A stretch of DNA of 64,000 nucleotides from Aequorivita sp. CIP111184 (GCF_900489465.1 NZ_UEFQ01000028.1:62001-126000), one strand, 5' to 3'. Shown: positions 44,206 through 53,326, numbered from the stretch's first letter. The notes: generated by a model not told the origin, from the sequence alone. Translations and numbers: made by a program.

Positions 44206-44297
44206 ACAAACTCACAAACTCACAAACTCACAAACTCACAAACTCACAAACTCACAAACTCACAGATTCACGAATTCACAGATTCACAAACTCACAG
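44206..44297. repeat. 8-bp tandem repeat tract
   Basis: About 11 copies of an 8-bp unit (acaaactc). The first eight or so are perfect, then come variants such as acagattc and acgaattc, and a final perfect copy. It lies between the DUF6503 gene and DUF3810 and reaches the last codons of DUF3810 on the other strand. The unit length is not a multiple of three. Confidence 0.9.
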
Positions 44298-45362
44298 AGA
44301 TTTATCCTCAAAATAATTAACAACCAAAGCCACCATATAATCATAACTCATTATACCGCGGCTTTGGTTGTTTGCTTTTAGGAAATTGTCCCAAAACATT
44401 TTCGAGAAAACCTCAAAAGGATTTTGGTAACTATCCCAAAAATCGCGCATTTCCTTATAGCTTATTAAAATACCAGGGTTTATAGTGGTTAAAAGTTGGT
44501 CGTATTTAGCTTGGTCTCGCCGCGCCACTTCATTTATTAAATAGCGCAATGTAAAAATGTAACCAACATATTGCATATAGGGGTCGTCATTATGCAAGGT
44601 TGAAAGGGTGGCGATAAAATTGGCTTCGTTTTCAGCAGCATAGCCTATTTGGTGAGCTTCTTCGTGGCAGGCAACTACAGGAAATTTATAGGTTTTCATC
44701 AAATTATTAACCTGTGCCTCCCCGGAAAATGGATTCAAATATCCACTATAGCCCATATAAGTAAGCCCAAGACTCCACCCACTTTTTTTAATACTCCGCG
44801 GTGAATATGCTAATTGCGGAAATTCTTTTTCAAGATTTTTATATCCATTTAATGTTTTTTTAAACATTTCCTTTTGTGTGTAAGGCAATTCAATTTTTAC
44901 GCTATCTGCAAAGCCAAGTTCTTGGTGTAAATTGTTGCTTTTTTTAATAAAACGATTGGTAGTTTCCAATAACTGCTCGGTTGTGTACTCGTTCTGCAAA
45001 CCTAAAGATTTGTGTAGCGGAAGTCGATAATAATTAAATCCCCAAAGCACGTGGAACATAAAGTAAACTACCGAAACGGCTGCTAGAATGTCTACAAAAA
45101 AGCTTATTTGTTCATTTTTTCGAAGCCTGTTAACATTTTTATACAACCACCGAATAGCAAAGATGGTAATGAGCAAATAGAACAAGTCTCCCACCGAAAA
45201 CGGTACCCAGCCAAAAATATAGCGAGATATTTTAGAAATCCACGGATATATACCGAGGCTGTAATACTTTTCAACGAACTCTGGAAATTGCTTTAAAACC
45301 TGAAGTGCTATTATCTGCACAAATAAAAATAGGGTGAGAAATGCCGAGGTTCGTTTTTGCAT
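44292..45362 (-). CDS. DUF3810 membrane protein with HExxH motif
   Basis: A 356-residue protein with about three N-terminal membrane segments (within residues 1-110, e.g. LFYLLITIFAIRWL) and a long extracytoplasmic or cytoplasmic domain. It contains VACHEEAHQIGYAAENEANF, that is HExxH (HEEAH) followed 10-15 residues later by glutamates, as in gluzincin zinc peptidases. The SGYLNPFSGEAQVN loop precedes it. DUF3810 is the known family name. Peptidase activity is an inference from the motif. The 3' end runs into the 8-bp repeat tract. Confidence 0.85.
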   Translation of the reverse strand: MQKRTSAFLTLFLFVQIIALQVLKQFPEFVEKYYSLGIYPWISKISRYIFGWVPFSVGDLFYLLITIFAIRWLYKNVNRLRKNEQISFFVDILAAVSVVYFMFHVLWGFNYYRLPLHKSLGLQNEYTTEQLLETTNRFIKKSNNLHQELGFADSVKIELPYTQKEMFKKTLNGYKNLEKEFPQLAYSPRSIKKSGWSLGLTYMGYSGYLNPFSGEAQVNNLMKTYKFPVVACHEEAHQIGYAAENEANFIATLSTLHNDDPYMQYVGYIFTLRYLINEVARRDQAKYDQLLTTINPGILISYKEMRDFWDSYQNPFEVFSKMFWDNFLKANNQSRGIMSYDYMVALVVNYFEDKSL

Positions 45363-45448
45363 AATCCAAACTTACGAAGTAAATCTTTCTCCACATAATT
45401 TTTATAGCCGTTCCAAAACCGTAATTTTGTTTATCTAAAATTTTAAAA

Positions 45449-46900
45449 ATGAACGAAGAAATAAGAAACCTCGAACCCAAAGCACTTTGGAACAAATTTG
45501 CAGACCTGAACGCTGTGCCGCGTCCTTCAAAAAAAGAGGAACGTGTTATTGCATTTATGAAAGACTTCGGAAAGAATCTTGGTTTGGAAACTATGGAAGA
45601 TGAAGTAGGCAATGTGATAATTCGCAAACCTGCCACAAAAGGAATGGAAGACCGCAAAGCTGTGGTTCTTCAAAGCCATTTGGATATGGTGCACCAAAAA
45701 AACAACGATACCGACTTCAATTTTGATACTCAAGGAATTGAAATGGTTGTGGATGGTGATTGGGTTCGCGCAAAAGGAACAACGCTAGGTGCCGATAACG
45801 GTTTGGGAGTTGCAACAATTATGGCAATCCTTGAAAATAACGAAATTGAGCATCCAGCAATTGAAGCACTTTTCACTATAGACGAAGAAACTGGAATGAC
45901 AGGTGCCAAAGGACTGAAAGGTGGTTTGCTGAAAGGTGATATCCTTTTAAATCTAGATACCGAAGAAGATGATGAAATTGGCGTTGGCTGTGCTGGCGGT
46001 GTTGATGTTACCGCAACGGGAACATATTCAGAAGCTGAAGCTCCAAAGAATTCTACAAATTTTACCATTAAAGTAAAAGGCTTAAATGGCGGGCATAGTG
46101 GAATGGATATCATTAAAGGTTTGGGAAATGCCAATAAACTGATGAACCGTTTGCTTTTTGCTACGAAAAATTCTATGCAATTGGCAAAACTAGAAGGTGG
46201 CAGTCTTCGCAATGCAATTCCACGGGAAAGTGAAGCTAAGGTTGCAGTTTCTGCCGAAGAAAAATTTCTGTCGGAATTTAAAAAAATGAAAAATGATATC
46301 CTTTCCGAATATAAATCGTTGGAACCGAATCTTTCCATTACTGCGGAAAAAAATAGCGAAACTATTACGAAGGTAATGTCCCAAGAGAAACAGGGAATCT
46401 TTTTTAATGCAATAAATGCAGCGCATAATGGCGTTTACAGAATGAGCCCAGATATTGATGATTTAGTTGAAACTTCAAACAACATTGCAAAAGTTTCAGT
46501 TGAAAACGGAAATATAAAAGTTGAATGCTTAACCCGTAGCTCTGTGGAATCCTCAAAAGATGTTTTGGCAAATGCGTTGACTTCTGTTTTTGAACTTGCT
46601 GGTTATAAAGTGAAACTTGCAGGAGATTATCCTGGTTGGGCACCGAATATGGACAGCCCTATTTTGAAGGTTTTGGATAGTCTTTATCAAAAAATGAATG
46701 GTGAAAAAGCTGATGTAGCTGCTTGTCATGCAGGATTGGAATGTGGTATTTTAGGTCAAAACTATCCAGAAATGGATATGATTTCCTTTGGGCCAACTAT
46801 TAAAGGAGCGCATTCCCCCGATGAACGTGCAAGCATTTCTTCCGCTCAAAAATACTGGGAGTTTGTACTGGAAATTTTGAAGAACATTCCGAAGAAATAG
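45449..46900 (+). CDS. pepD: Aminoacyl-histidine dipeptidase (cytosol non-specific dipeptidase)
   Basis: A 483-residue M20 family zinc dipeptidase. Metal-site motifs are QSHLDMVHQK near residue 75, GTTLGADNGLGVA (bridging Asp), DEETGMTGAKGL (general base and ligand), and NLDTEEDDEIGVG. The C-terminal ligand His is within ISFGPTIKGAHSPDERA. It hydrolyses Xaa-His dipeptides such as carnosine. The length fits PepD. It stands alone, divergent from DUF3810 with an 86-bp gap, and a hairpin shared with the convergent gene follows. Confidence 0.96.
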   Translation: MNEEIRNLEPKALWNKFADLNAVPRPSKKEERVIAFMKDFGKNLGLETMEDEVGNVIIRKPATKGMEDRKAVVLQSHLDMVHQKNNDTDFNFDTQGIEMVVDGDWVRAKGTTLGADNGLGVATIMAILENNEIEHPAIEALFTIDEETGMTGAKGLKGGLLKGDILLNLDTEEDDEIGVGCAGGVDVTATGTYSEAEAPKNSTNFTIKVKGLNGGHSGMDIIKGLGNANKLMNRLLFATKNSMQLAKLEGGSLRNAIPRESEAKVAVSAEEKFLSEFKKMKNDILSEYKSLEPNLSITAEKNSETITKVMSQEKQGIFFNAINAAHNGVYRMSPDIDDLVETSNNIAKVSVENGNIKVECLTRSSVESSKDVLANALTSVFELAGYKVKLAGDYPGWAPNMDSPILKVLDSLYQKMNGEKADVAACHAGLECGILGQNYPEMDMISFGPTIKGAHSPDERASISSAQKYWEFVLEILKNIPKK

Positions 46901-47008
46901 ACTCTAGAATCACGACCGTTTTGATACAATAACCATAAACGATCGATCTGCTTAGCATTTTGGGATTTATGATTAAATAGAAATCAGTCGTGGTTTGTGA
47001 ATCCAAAA

Positions 47009-47045
47009 AAAAAGAGGAGCCAGTTTAAAACTGGTTCCTCTTTTT
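47009..47045. terminator. Bidirectional terminator between pepD and PPIase gene
   Basis: Arms at 47009-47026 and 47028-47045 pair over 18 bp with one wobble. The loop proper is formed by the central A/T bases. An A-run before and a T-run after give termination on both strands. Confidence 0.88.
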
Positions 47046-47065
47046 ATGTTTAAGATAAACTGAAA

Positions 47066-48172
47066 TTATTGAACTATCTCAGTAATTTCAAGGTTAAATA
47101 TCAATTCAGAATCTGGAGGTATAACTCCTGGAATTCCTCTCTTGCCATAGGCTAAATGTGCTGGAATAAATATGGTGGCTTTATCACCCACTTTCATATT
47201 TAATAGCCCTTCACGGAACCCTGGAATCAATTTTGCTTCAGTACTGTAATCTGTTGGAACTGGAGTGTATTGTTCAGCTGCTTTGCGCATTTCATCAACC
47301 ATTTCAAACTTTTCTGCGTTTGCCAAAATATTTGAGTCAAACATGTGGCCATCTGCAAGATATCCTGCATAATTCATCATTATTTTGTCTCCTTCTTTTG
47401 GTTGCGGACCAGTTCCTTTTTCATTAAAATATATTTTAATTCCTGAAGGAAGTGAATCAGCTTTTGCTCTCAAAGCGTTCATTTCTTCTGCTTGTGAACT
47501 AGCTACTTTATTAATGCGTTCTTCTTTTTCTTTCTTTTCTTTTTCAAGCTTACCCATTTCTTCAGTGAAATAAGGAACTTTAACATCGCCTTTGTTTATG
47601 ATGTTAACCTTTTCAATTATAATAGGTTGTTTCGGTTTGTCGCCTGGTTTTTCGGTTTCAAGGTTTCCAATAGAATCTATAACTTCTTGTCCGATTACTA
47701 TTTCGCCAAAAACAGTGTGGCGTCCATCTAACCAAGGTGTTTCTTTTAGTGTAATGAAAAACTGACTGCCGTTAGTTCCTGGACCAGAATTGGCCATTGC
47801 TAAAAGTCCTTTTTTGTCAAAGCGAATGGTATCAGTAATCTCATCAGGAAATGCATAGCCTGGACTACCGGTACCATCTCCTTTTGGATCGCCACCTTGA
47901 ATCATAAAATCTTTAATAACGCGGTGGAAGGTAAGTCCATCATAAAAGTGTTTTCCTTTGTAAAGAGAATCTACCATTCCGTTGGTGCCTTCGGCAAGTG
48001 CTACGAAGTTTGAAACCGTTAGCGGTGCAGACTCATTGTTCAGTTTGGCAACAAATGTTCCTTTGTTAGTAATAAATTCAGCATACACGCCGTCTTTTAA
48101 ATCAGGATATTTTTCCTGGCAAGATGCTAGTGCAAGTGAAAGCAATAAAAATAAAAATGTTAGTTTTTTCAT
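47066..48172 (-). CDS. Cyclophilin-FKBP fusion peptidyl-prolyl isomerase lipoprotein
   Basis: A 368-residue predicted lipoprotein (ALASC, Cys18) with two PPIase domains. The first is a cyclophilin (about 30-195) with FHRVIKDFMIQGGDPKGDGTG and GSQFFITLKETPWLDGRHTVFG. A charged helical linker follows (about 205-240, rich in E/K), then an FKBP domain (about 245-368) with GDKIMMNYAGYLADGHMFDS and IPAHLAYGKRGIPG. Both catalytic surfaces look intact. It lies 7 bp after gldI in the same orientation, so it belongs to the envelope-folding unit that also contains GldI. Confidence 0.93.
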   Translation of the reverse strand: MKKLTFLFLLLSLALASCQEKYPDLKDGVYAEFITNKGTFVAKLNNESAPLTVSNFVALAEGTNGMVDSLYKGKHFYDGLTFHRVIKDFMIQGGDPKGDGTGSPGYAFPDEITDTIRFDKKGLLAMANSGPGTNGSQFFITLKETPWLDGRHTVFGEIVIGQEVIDSIGNLETEKPGDKPKQPIIIEKVNIINKGDVKVPYFTEEMGKLEKEKKEKEERINKVASSQAEEMNALRAKADSLPSGIKIYFNEKGTGPQPKEGDKIMMNYAGYLADGHMFDSNILANAEKFEMVDEMRKAAEQYTPVPTDYSTEAKLIPGFREGLLNMKVGDKATIFIPAHLAYGKRGIPGVIPPDSELIFNLEITEIVQ

Positions 48173-48179
48173 CGTTTAA

Positions 48180-48734
48180 TTAATTTTCGTTTGATTGTTC
48201 AATTGAGTGTAAAGTTATAGTGCTCTGTACCGGAATATTGGTGCCGAGTTTTTCTTCGATCCCATAATAACCAAAAGCTTTATAGGAAGGAAAAAGGAAA
48301 GTTACTGTTTCGCCTTCCTTCATAAGTTTTATGCCTTCGCGAACGCCAGAGATAAGGTCTTGGTTGCTTTGGTCAATTTTATAATGTTGCAGCCCGTTTT
48401 CTTTTTCAGAAAGAATAACGCTGCCATTTAGATCTTTAATATTATAGGTAAATTTTACTACATCGCCCAAATCAGGCATTTCAGTGGTAGTTGTATCTCT
48501 TTTATTATAATAGTACCAAAACCCACTTTCAGAAGAAATATAATCATTCGTGGAGTCTTGGGCTATGATTTTTTCGATAAAAACTTTCTCTTCATCGTAG
48601 ATTTTTTTGTTCCGCTCTGCAGATTCCTTTATAAAGCTTCCTGTGTGACTTTGCAGTGGGCGCCTGGCTTCGGGGCTTTTGCAAGAAACAATTAACACAG
48701 AAAAAAGTAAAATATAAACCAGCTTACGAAGCAT
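48180..48734 (-). CDS. gldI: Gliding-motility lipoprotein GldI (FKBP-type PPIase)
   Basis: A lipoprotein of about 184 residues (VLIVSC, Cys18) with one FKBP domain (about 75-184): GDVVKFTYNIKDLNGSVILS, GVREGIKLMKEGETVTFLFP and AFGYYGIEEKLG. The N-terminal CKSPEARRPLQ is the characteristic GldI opening. GldI is required for gliding and folding of surface components in Flavobacterium, which is known from the family. I use the ATG at 48734, which starts the hydrophobic signal; an alternative ATG at 48746 lies four codons earlier. Both overlap the end of the DHH gene. Confidence 0.93.
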   Translation of the reverse strand: MLRKLVYILLFSVLIVSCKSPEARRPLQSHTGSFIKESAERNKKIYDEEKVFIEKIIAQDSTNDYISSESGFWYYYNKRDTTTTEMPDLGDVVKFTYNIKDLNGSVILSEKENGLQHYKIDQSNQDLISGVREGIKLMKEGETVTFLFPSYKAFGYYGIEEKLGTNIPVQSTITLHSIEQSNEN

Positions 48735-49746
48735 GTGTGAGTTCATTTTTATAACGGGGCAAGATACTAATAAATTCGCTTATTGTTTTGTTAAGGGATT
48801 GCGAACTTTTTCCACCGGCAGCATTAATATGGCCTCCACCGCTGTAGTGGTTGCGTGCAAAATCGTTCACAGAAAAATCATCTTTGCTTCTGAAAGAAAT
48901 TTTCACAATACTTTCCTGCTTGTTTTCAATAAAGATTGCAGCAAAAACAATTCCTTTTACAGAAAGCGCATAATTCACAAAGCCTTCTGTATCGCCTTTT
49001 TTGAAATTGTGGTCGTCCAATTCTTTTTGGGTCATGGTGATATATGCCGTGTGCAATTCGGGCAGAATTACTAAGTTATTTAAAGCTACACCTAAAAGCT
49101 TCATTCTTTCGGGACTGTTGGTGTCATAAATATTTTGGTTAATAACAGCACTTTCGGCTCCAGCTTCAATTAATTTTGCAGCAACTCTGTGAGTAGTTGG
49201 GCTTGTAGACGAGAAGCGGAACGAACCCGTATCAGTCATAATTCCCGTATAGAGATTAATGGCGATTTCTTTTGAAAGTTTTTCTGATTGACCCATCGCG
49301 TCCATAAAATGGAATACCATTTCGGAAGTAGAACTCATTTTCACATTACTATATGTTGCCACTGCATAATCTGCAGGCTGTTGGTGATGGTCTATCATTA
49401 CGAACTTGGAAGTGCTTTCTTCCAGAACGCTTTGCATTTCACCAATTCTATCTAAACTATTAAAGTCTAGTGTAAAAATAATGTCTGCGTCTTTAATTTG
49501 TGCTGTACTTTTATTTGTTTCCCTTTCGTGAATAATTATATCATCAACTCCTGGCAGCCATTTTAAAAAATCCGGAAAATCATTGGGCATAATCACCGTA
49601 GTGCTGTGCCCCATACTTTCCAGAAAAAATGAAAGTCCTAAACACGAGCCAATCGCATCGCCGTCAGGGTTTTTATGGCCTACAATCACAATTTTTTGTG
49701 GTGAAGCGAATAATTCTTTAACAATTTGAGTAGTTTCTTTATTCAT
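48724..49746 (-). CDS. nrnA: DHH family phosphoesterase (NrnA-like oligoribonuclease/pAp phosphatase)
   Basis: A 340-residue DHH/DHHA1 phosphoesterase. Motif I is HKNPDGDAIGS (residues 24-34), motif II contains IIFTLDFNSLDRIG, motif III is VMIDHHQQPAD, motif IV is YTGIMTDTGSFRFSST, and the DHHA1 part ends in HYSGGGHINAAGG. NrnA degrades short oligoribonucleotides and 3'-phosphoadenosine 5'-phosphate. It is the first gene of the unit with gldI (10-bp overlap) and the PPIase fusion. Confidence 0.92.
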   Translation of the reverse strand: MNKETTQIVKELFASPQKIVIVGHKNPDGDAIGSCLGLSFFLESMGHSTTVIMPNDFPDFLKWLPGVDDIIIHERETNKSTAQIKDADIIFTLDFNSLDRIGEMQSVLEESTSKFVMIDHHQQPADYAVATYSNVKMSSTSEMVFHFMDAMGQSEKLSKEIAINLYTGIMTDTGSFRFSSTSPTTHRVAAKLIEAGAESAVINQNIYDTNSPERMKLLGVALNNLVILPELHTAYITMTQKELDDHNFKKGDTEGFVNYALSVKGIVFAAIFIENKQESIVKISFRSKDDFSVNDFARNHYSGGGHINAAGGKSSQSLNKTISEFISILPRYKNELTHAS

Positions 49747-49845
49747 AAGGGGCGAAGATACAATAAATACAAATTATGAGCGAAACGGTTGAGTAAACTA
49801 ATTTGTGTTGAAACTTTAAAAAAGCATTAAACATTCCGTAAATGC

Positions 49846-49875
49846 TTGCTTTTCATTTTCAAATAGTTATTTTTG
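49846..49875 (+). promoter_or_regulatory. Promoter of ndk
   Basis: TTG at 49846-49848 and TATTTTTG at 49868-49875, spaced 19 bp, match the Bacteroidota consensus. The ndk ATG is 20 bp after the -7 box. Confidence 0.72.
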
Positions 49876-49894
49876 CCGAAATTTTAAAAACACA

Positions 49895-50314
49895 ATGAGA
49901 ACAGACAGAACATTCACAATGTTAAAGCCAGATGCAGTTGAAAAAGGACACATCGGCGCCATTCTTGAAAAAATTAACGCTTCCGGTTTTAGAATCGTAG
50001 CGATGAAACTTACCCACATGACCACTCAGGATGCGCAAGCATTTTATGAGGTACACAGTGAGCGCCCATTTTATGGCGAATTGGTAGAATATATGACTCG
50101 CGGACCAATCGTTGCTGCAATTCTTGAAAAAGACAACGCAGTGGAAGATTTCCGTACTTTAATTGGTGCTACCAATCCAGCTGATGCAGCAGATGGTACC
50201 ATTCGTAAATTATACGCAGCTTCTATCGGCGAAAACGCCGTTCACGGAAGTGATAGTGATGAAAACGCAGCTATTGAAGGTGCTTTTCATTTTGCCGGTC
50301 GCGAAATGTTTTAA
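49895..50314 (+). CDS. ndk: Nucleoside diphosphate kinase
   Basis: A 139-residue kinase that moves the gamma phosphate between nucleoside di- and triphosphates through a phosphohistidine. The active-site motif is ENAVHGSDS with His117. The N-terminal [19 protein letters not shown] and the [12 protein letters not shown] and [14 protein letters not shown] segments are all canonical. A clear promoter lies upstream and a terminator downstream, so the gene is its own unit. Confidence 0.98.
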   Translation: MRTDRTFTMLKPDAVEKGHIGAILEKINASGFRIVAMKLTHMTTQDAQAFYEVHSERPFYGELVEYMTRGPIVAAILEKDNAVEDFRTLIGATNPADAADGTIRKLYAASIGENAVHGSDSDENAAIEGAFHFAGREMF

Positions 50315-50338
50315 ACGGTTACAGAATATTTTATACAG

Positions 50339-50367
50339 AAAACGCCTTCCGAGTTGGGAGGCGTTTT
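50339..50367. terminator. Terminator after ndk
   Basis: A 12-bp stem with one G-T wobble (50339-50350 and 50356-50367), 5-nt loop and T-run, 24 bp after the ndk stop. It may also serve the convergent DUF721 gene, which ends at 50390. Confidence 0.85.
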
Positions 50368-50389
50368 TGGTTTTTGTGAATTGAAGTCT

Positions 50390-50686
50390 TTAGCGTAGAA
50401 TCAATTTAGCAATCAAATCCTTCCCCAATTCCTCATTCAATAATTTGATGATTTTTTCCTTCCCATAACTCAGTTCCTCACGCAAAACAGATGATGAAAG
50501 CTGAACATATAAAGTATCGCGGTCTAATTTAACATCGGTTGTGTATTTTGATATGGCACTTCCCATAACTGAATCCCAAGCTTCTTTAGCGTTCACTTTA
50601 TCTAAACCTTTTTCTAGTCGGTTTTTGCCAATAAACTCTTTCAGTGCTTCACCAATTGATATATTTTCTGCGTGTCTTTTTGCCAT
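50390..50686 (-). CDS. DUF721 family protein
   Basis: A 98-residue basic protein: RHAENISIGEALKEFIGKN, AWDSVMGSAISKYT and LYVQLSSSVLREELSYGKEKI are the usual DUF721 signature strings. The family is near recF/dnaN loci in many bacteria and is suspected to act in nucleic-acid metabolism; the function is not established. Here it is the last gene of the recF, small lipoprotein, DUF721 unit. A REP-like element lies in the 77-bp gap before it. Confidence 0.9.
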   Translation of the reverse strand: MAKRHAENISIGEALKEFIGKNRLEKGLDKVNAKEAWDSVMGSAISKYTTDVKLDRDTLYVQLSSSVLREELSYGKEKIIKLLNEELGKDLIAKLILR

Positions 50687-50732
50687 TTTAATTGTGAATT
50701 TGTTAATCTGTGAGTTTGTTTTTTATAAATAT

Positions 50733-50760
50733 TTGTCACACTGAGCGCAGTTGAAGTGCT
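50733..50760. repeat. REP-like element (cactgagcgcagttgaagtg variant)
   Basis: The stretch from tgtcacactgagcgcagttg to the following aagtgct matches the widespread bacterial repeat of the form TGTCACCCTGAGC..GTCGAAGGG, with an insertion of gcag where the two copies in mutA and mutB have tt/ct. It lies in the gap between DUF721 and the small lipoprotein gene. Just upstream (about 50698-50722) is an imperfect reverse copy of the 8-bp tract at 44206. Confidence 0.75.
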
Positions 50761-50763
50761 GCT

Positions 50764-51186
50764 TCATTCAAAAACTTCAAACTTTTTAAATTTTGAATAG
50801 GTGTAAATTTTATTGTCTCTGTTTTTCACTGTTAACGTGCTATCCTTCGCTTCAATCACCGTTTCTTTCCATTCATCAAAAGGAGTTTTATAGTACATGC
50901 GCAAACTGTCTTCCTCAATTTTTAAAGTGAAATCTTCAGAAACTCCGTTCGTTGTAAACGTACCGTCAAACTTTGGGGAGACTTTTGTTCTCGCGCCACT
51001 ATCTCCGTTTATTTCGATGTGGTCAACTACCGTGTTAATATCAAATATTTTCTTTTCACCATCCGGCATTTTTACTGTTTTTATTTCCCAATAACCGCTT
51101 AGGTTTTGCTTTTGCAATTCTGGATCCGGTTTTTCGCAACTAGTTAATACGAGAAACAATGTCAATATATAGAATGAAATTTTCAT
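50764..51186 (-). CDS. Small lipocalin-like lipoprotein
   Basis: A 140-residue predicted lipoprotein (FLVLTSC, Cys17). The remainder is antiparallel beta: [39 protein letters not shown] and [19 protein letters not shown], in the style of bacterial lipocalin-like stress proteins. The assignment is by pattern only. Its ATG overlaps the recF stop by 4 bp (ATGA), so it is translationally coupled to recF. Confidence 0.75.
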   Translation of the reverse strand: MKISFYILTLFLVLTSCEKPDPELQKQNLSGYWEIKTVKMPDGEKKIFDINTVVDHIEINGDSGARTKVSPKFDGTFTTNGVSEDFTLKIEEDSLRMYYKTPFDEWKETVIEAKDSTLTVKNRDNKIYTYSKFKKFEVFE

Positions 51187-52262
51187 AAAGGAAACATTTT
51201 ATAAGTCTGATGCACTTTTTTTATCACTTCTTCCGTCCGTTCCGCGTGCGTATCACTAATAAATAATTGCCCAAAATTTTCATTATCGACCAATGAAATT
51301 AAATGCTCCACCCGCGTTTCGTCCAATTTATCAAAAATATCATCCAATAGCAAAATCGGATTCGTTTTTGAATGGTTTTTTATAAAATCAAACTGCGCCA
51401 ACTTTAAAGCTATAAGATACGATTTCTGTTGTCCCTGTGAGCCAAATTTCTTGATTGGATGTCCGTCAATTTCAAAAACCAAATCGTCTTTATGTATACC
51501 GAAATTGGTGTATTGTGTAATTTTATCTTTAGTAATATTTTTCTGAAGTAATGTCAATAAATCATTTTCCTGCAATTGGCTTTCATAAACCAGATTAATG
51601 CTTTCATCACCACTACTGATGGATTTGTACCGATTTAAAAATATAGGAAGAAATTCTTCCAGAAATGAAGTCCGTTTGCCAAAAATGGATGTGCCAAAAT
51701 TGTGAAGTTGTTCGTTATAAATATCAAGCGTGTCTTGGCTAAATGTATTATTTGCCGCAAAATACTTCAAAAGGGAATTGCGCTGCGCAAGCACTTTGTT
51801 ATATTTAATGAGTGTATTCAAATAATCTGAATCGCGTTGCGAAATAACGCCGTCAACAAATTTTCGGCGCGTATCGCTTCCTTCAATAATTAAATCTCTA
51901 TCTGCTGGCGAAATAATTACCAACGGTAAAAATCCAATGTGCTCGCTGAATTTATCGTATGCCTTTCCGTTTCGTTTTATAATTTTTTTCTGTCCCTTTT
52001 TTGCGCTTACTACAATTTTTTCGGGCGTTTCTTTTCTTTCATAAAAACCTTCAACCACAAAAAACTCGGCATCGTGTCTAATATTCTGTGTGGTGATTGG
52101 ATTAAAGTAACTTTTTCCGAAGGAAAGATGGTAAATTGCGTCTAGCACATTGGTCTTTCCCACCCCGTTATTTCCCACAAAACAATTTATTTTTGGGTCA
52201 AATTCGAAGGTTTCAGCCTCAAAGTTTTTATAGTTGAGTAAGGATAGTTTTTGTAAAATCAT
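51183..52262 (-). CDS. recF: DNA replication/repair protein RecF
   Basis: A 359-residue SMC-like ATPase that loads RecA at single-stranded gaps. The Walker A motif is GNNGVGKT at residues 30-37, the signature near the C terminus is [20 protein letters not shown], and Walker B is [17 protein letters not shown]. The usual partners dnaA, dnaN and gyrB are not adjacent; instead the next genes on this strand are a small lipoprotein (4-bp overlap) and DUF721. The upstream 296-bp gap to the divergent TPR gene is A/T-rich, and I see only a promoter box for that gene in it. Confidence 0.97.
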   Translation of the reverse strand: MILQKLSLLNYKNFEAETFEFDPKINCFVGNNGVGKTNVLDAIYHLSFGKSYFNPITTQNIRHDAEFFVVEGFYERKETPEKIVVSAKKGQKKIIKRNGKAYDKFSEHIGFLPLVIISPADRDLIIEGSDTRRKFVDGVISQRDSDYLNTLIKYNKVLAQRNSLLKYFAANNTFSQDTLDIYNEQLHNFGTSIFGKRTSFLEEFLPIFLNRYKSISSGDESINLVYESQLQENDLLTLLQKNITKDKITQYTNFGIHKDDLVFEIDGHPIKKFGSQGQQKSYLIALKLAQFDFIKNHSKTNPILLLDDIFDKLDETRVEHLISLVDNENFGQLFISDTHAERTEEVIKKVHQTYKMFPL

Positions 52263-52530
52263 AAAAAATGGACGTAAGACTTTTGGACTGAGGATATAAT
52301 ACGGAATATTGCAAAATTCATAGAAAAAAAGTGCTTTTGAAAAATGTAAAAATAAGCTGTTTGGTATGATTTTATCCTAATTCTTATGTCCTTTCGTCTT
52401 AGGTCTTATATGAAAATTTAATATTTTTGGGGAATCTTCCAGCATTAACGGCTTGAACACGATGAATAACCGTTTTGCAAATTATTAAAAAATAAGAAAT
52501 ATTAATCCTTTCTTATTCCATTAAAAATTT

Positions 52531-52538
52531 TATTTTTG
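52531..52538 (+). promoter_or_regulatory. Likely -7 box of the TPR-ribH unit
   Basis: TATTTTTG lies 20 bp before the ATG at 52559, the usual spacing in this window. No clear TTG -33 box is present, so support comes from the -7 element and position. Confidence 0.45.
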
Positions 52539-52558
52539 CGCCACTATAACCTAAAACT

Positions 52559-53326
52559 ATGGCAACGTACAACAAACGCGGAGGCAAACCAAAAACTAAA
52601 GCTGAAAAAGAAACTCAGTTAGAAGACAACAGTACAACGGCAGAAGTATTCAACACGCTAGATCAAGGCGCGTCGAAAACGGAAGCTTGGGTTGAAAAAA
52701 ACCAAAAGCCTATCTTAGGCTTTATTATAGTTGTAGCAGTTTGTGTTTTGGGATACTTTGCATACGATCAATATATTAAAGGCCCAAAAGAAGCTGAAGC
52801 TATGAACGAAATGTTTCAGGCTCAGACCTATTGGGAACAAGCTTTGGCTTCTCCTGCAAAAGATTCACTTTACAATCTTTCATTGCAAGGTGGCGAGGGA
52901 AAATACGGTTTTATTGATATTATTGATAATTACGGTGGAACAAGCGCTGCCAATCTAGCACATTACTACGCTGGAATGGCTTACTTGAACACAAATAAAT
53001 ATCAAGAAGCTGTTGCTCAGTTGGATAAATTTAGCAGCGATGATGATATTTTGGCGCCTTTAGCTAAAGGAGCAATTGGAGATGCATTTGCTCAATTGGG
53101 GCAAAACGAAGATGCTTTAAAATATTATGAAGAGGCTGCTACAATGCGCACCAACGATTTTACGAGCCCACGTTTTCTTTTGAAAGCTGGGATTGCAGCA
53201 ATGTCATTGAATCAAAGTGACAAAGCTTTGGCGCACTTCAAAAAAATAGCTGACGAATATCCAAAATCTGCCGAAGCCGCAAAAGCTGAAATTTATACCG
53301 GCCGCGCAGAAGGAATGAAAAAATAA
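52559..53326 (+). CDS. Membrane-anchored tetratricopeptide-repeat protein
   Basis: A 255-residue protein with a cytoplasmic N terminus (about 50 residues, K-rich), a single membrane helix at about 52-72 (PILGFIIVVAVCVLGYFAY) and a periplasmic TPR region with four or so repeats (ANLAHYYAGMAYLNTNKYQE, LGQNEDALKYYEEAATM, LNQSDKALAHFKKIADEYP). This resembles YfgM/ancillary SecYEG translocon proteins, a function I infer only from architecture. Its stop codon is immediately followed by the ribH start. Confidence 0.85.
   Translation: MATYNKRGGKPKTKAEKETQLEDNSTTAEVFNTLDQGASKTEAWVEKNQKPILGFIIVVAVCVLGYFAYDQYIKGPKEAEAMNEMFQAQTYWEQALASPAKDSLYNLSLQGGEGKYGFIDIIDNYGGTSAANLAHYYAGMAYLNTNKYQEAVAQLDKFSSDDDILAPLAKGAIGDAFAQLGQNEDALKYYEEAATMRTNDFTSPRFLLKAGIAAMSLNQSDKALAHFKKIADEYPKSAEAAKAEIYTGRAEGMKK

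Noticed and set aside
44206-44297. Repeat tract considered as a CRISPR array
   Set aside because: The unit is 8 bp, contiguous and without spacers, and no cas gene is in the window.
45730-46338. A 202-residue open frame antisense to pepD
   Set aside because: It lies wholly inside pepD on the other strand, has serine/proline-rich composition from the mirrored codons and no family motif. pepD itself is fully canonical.
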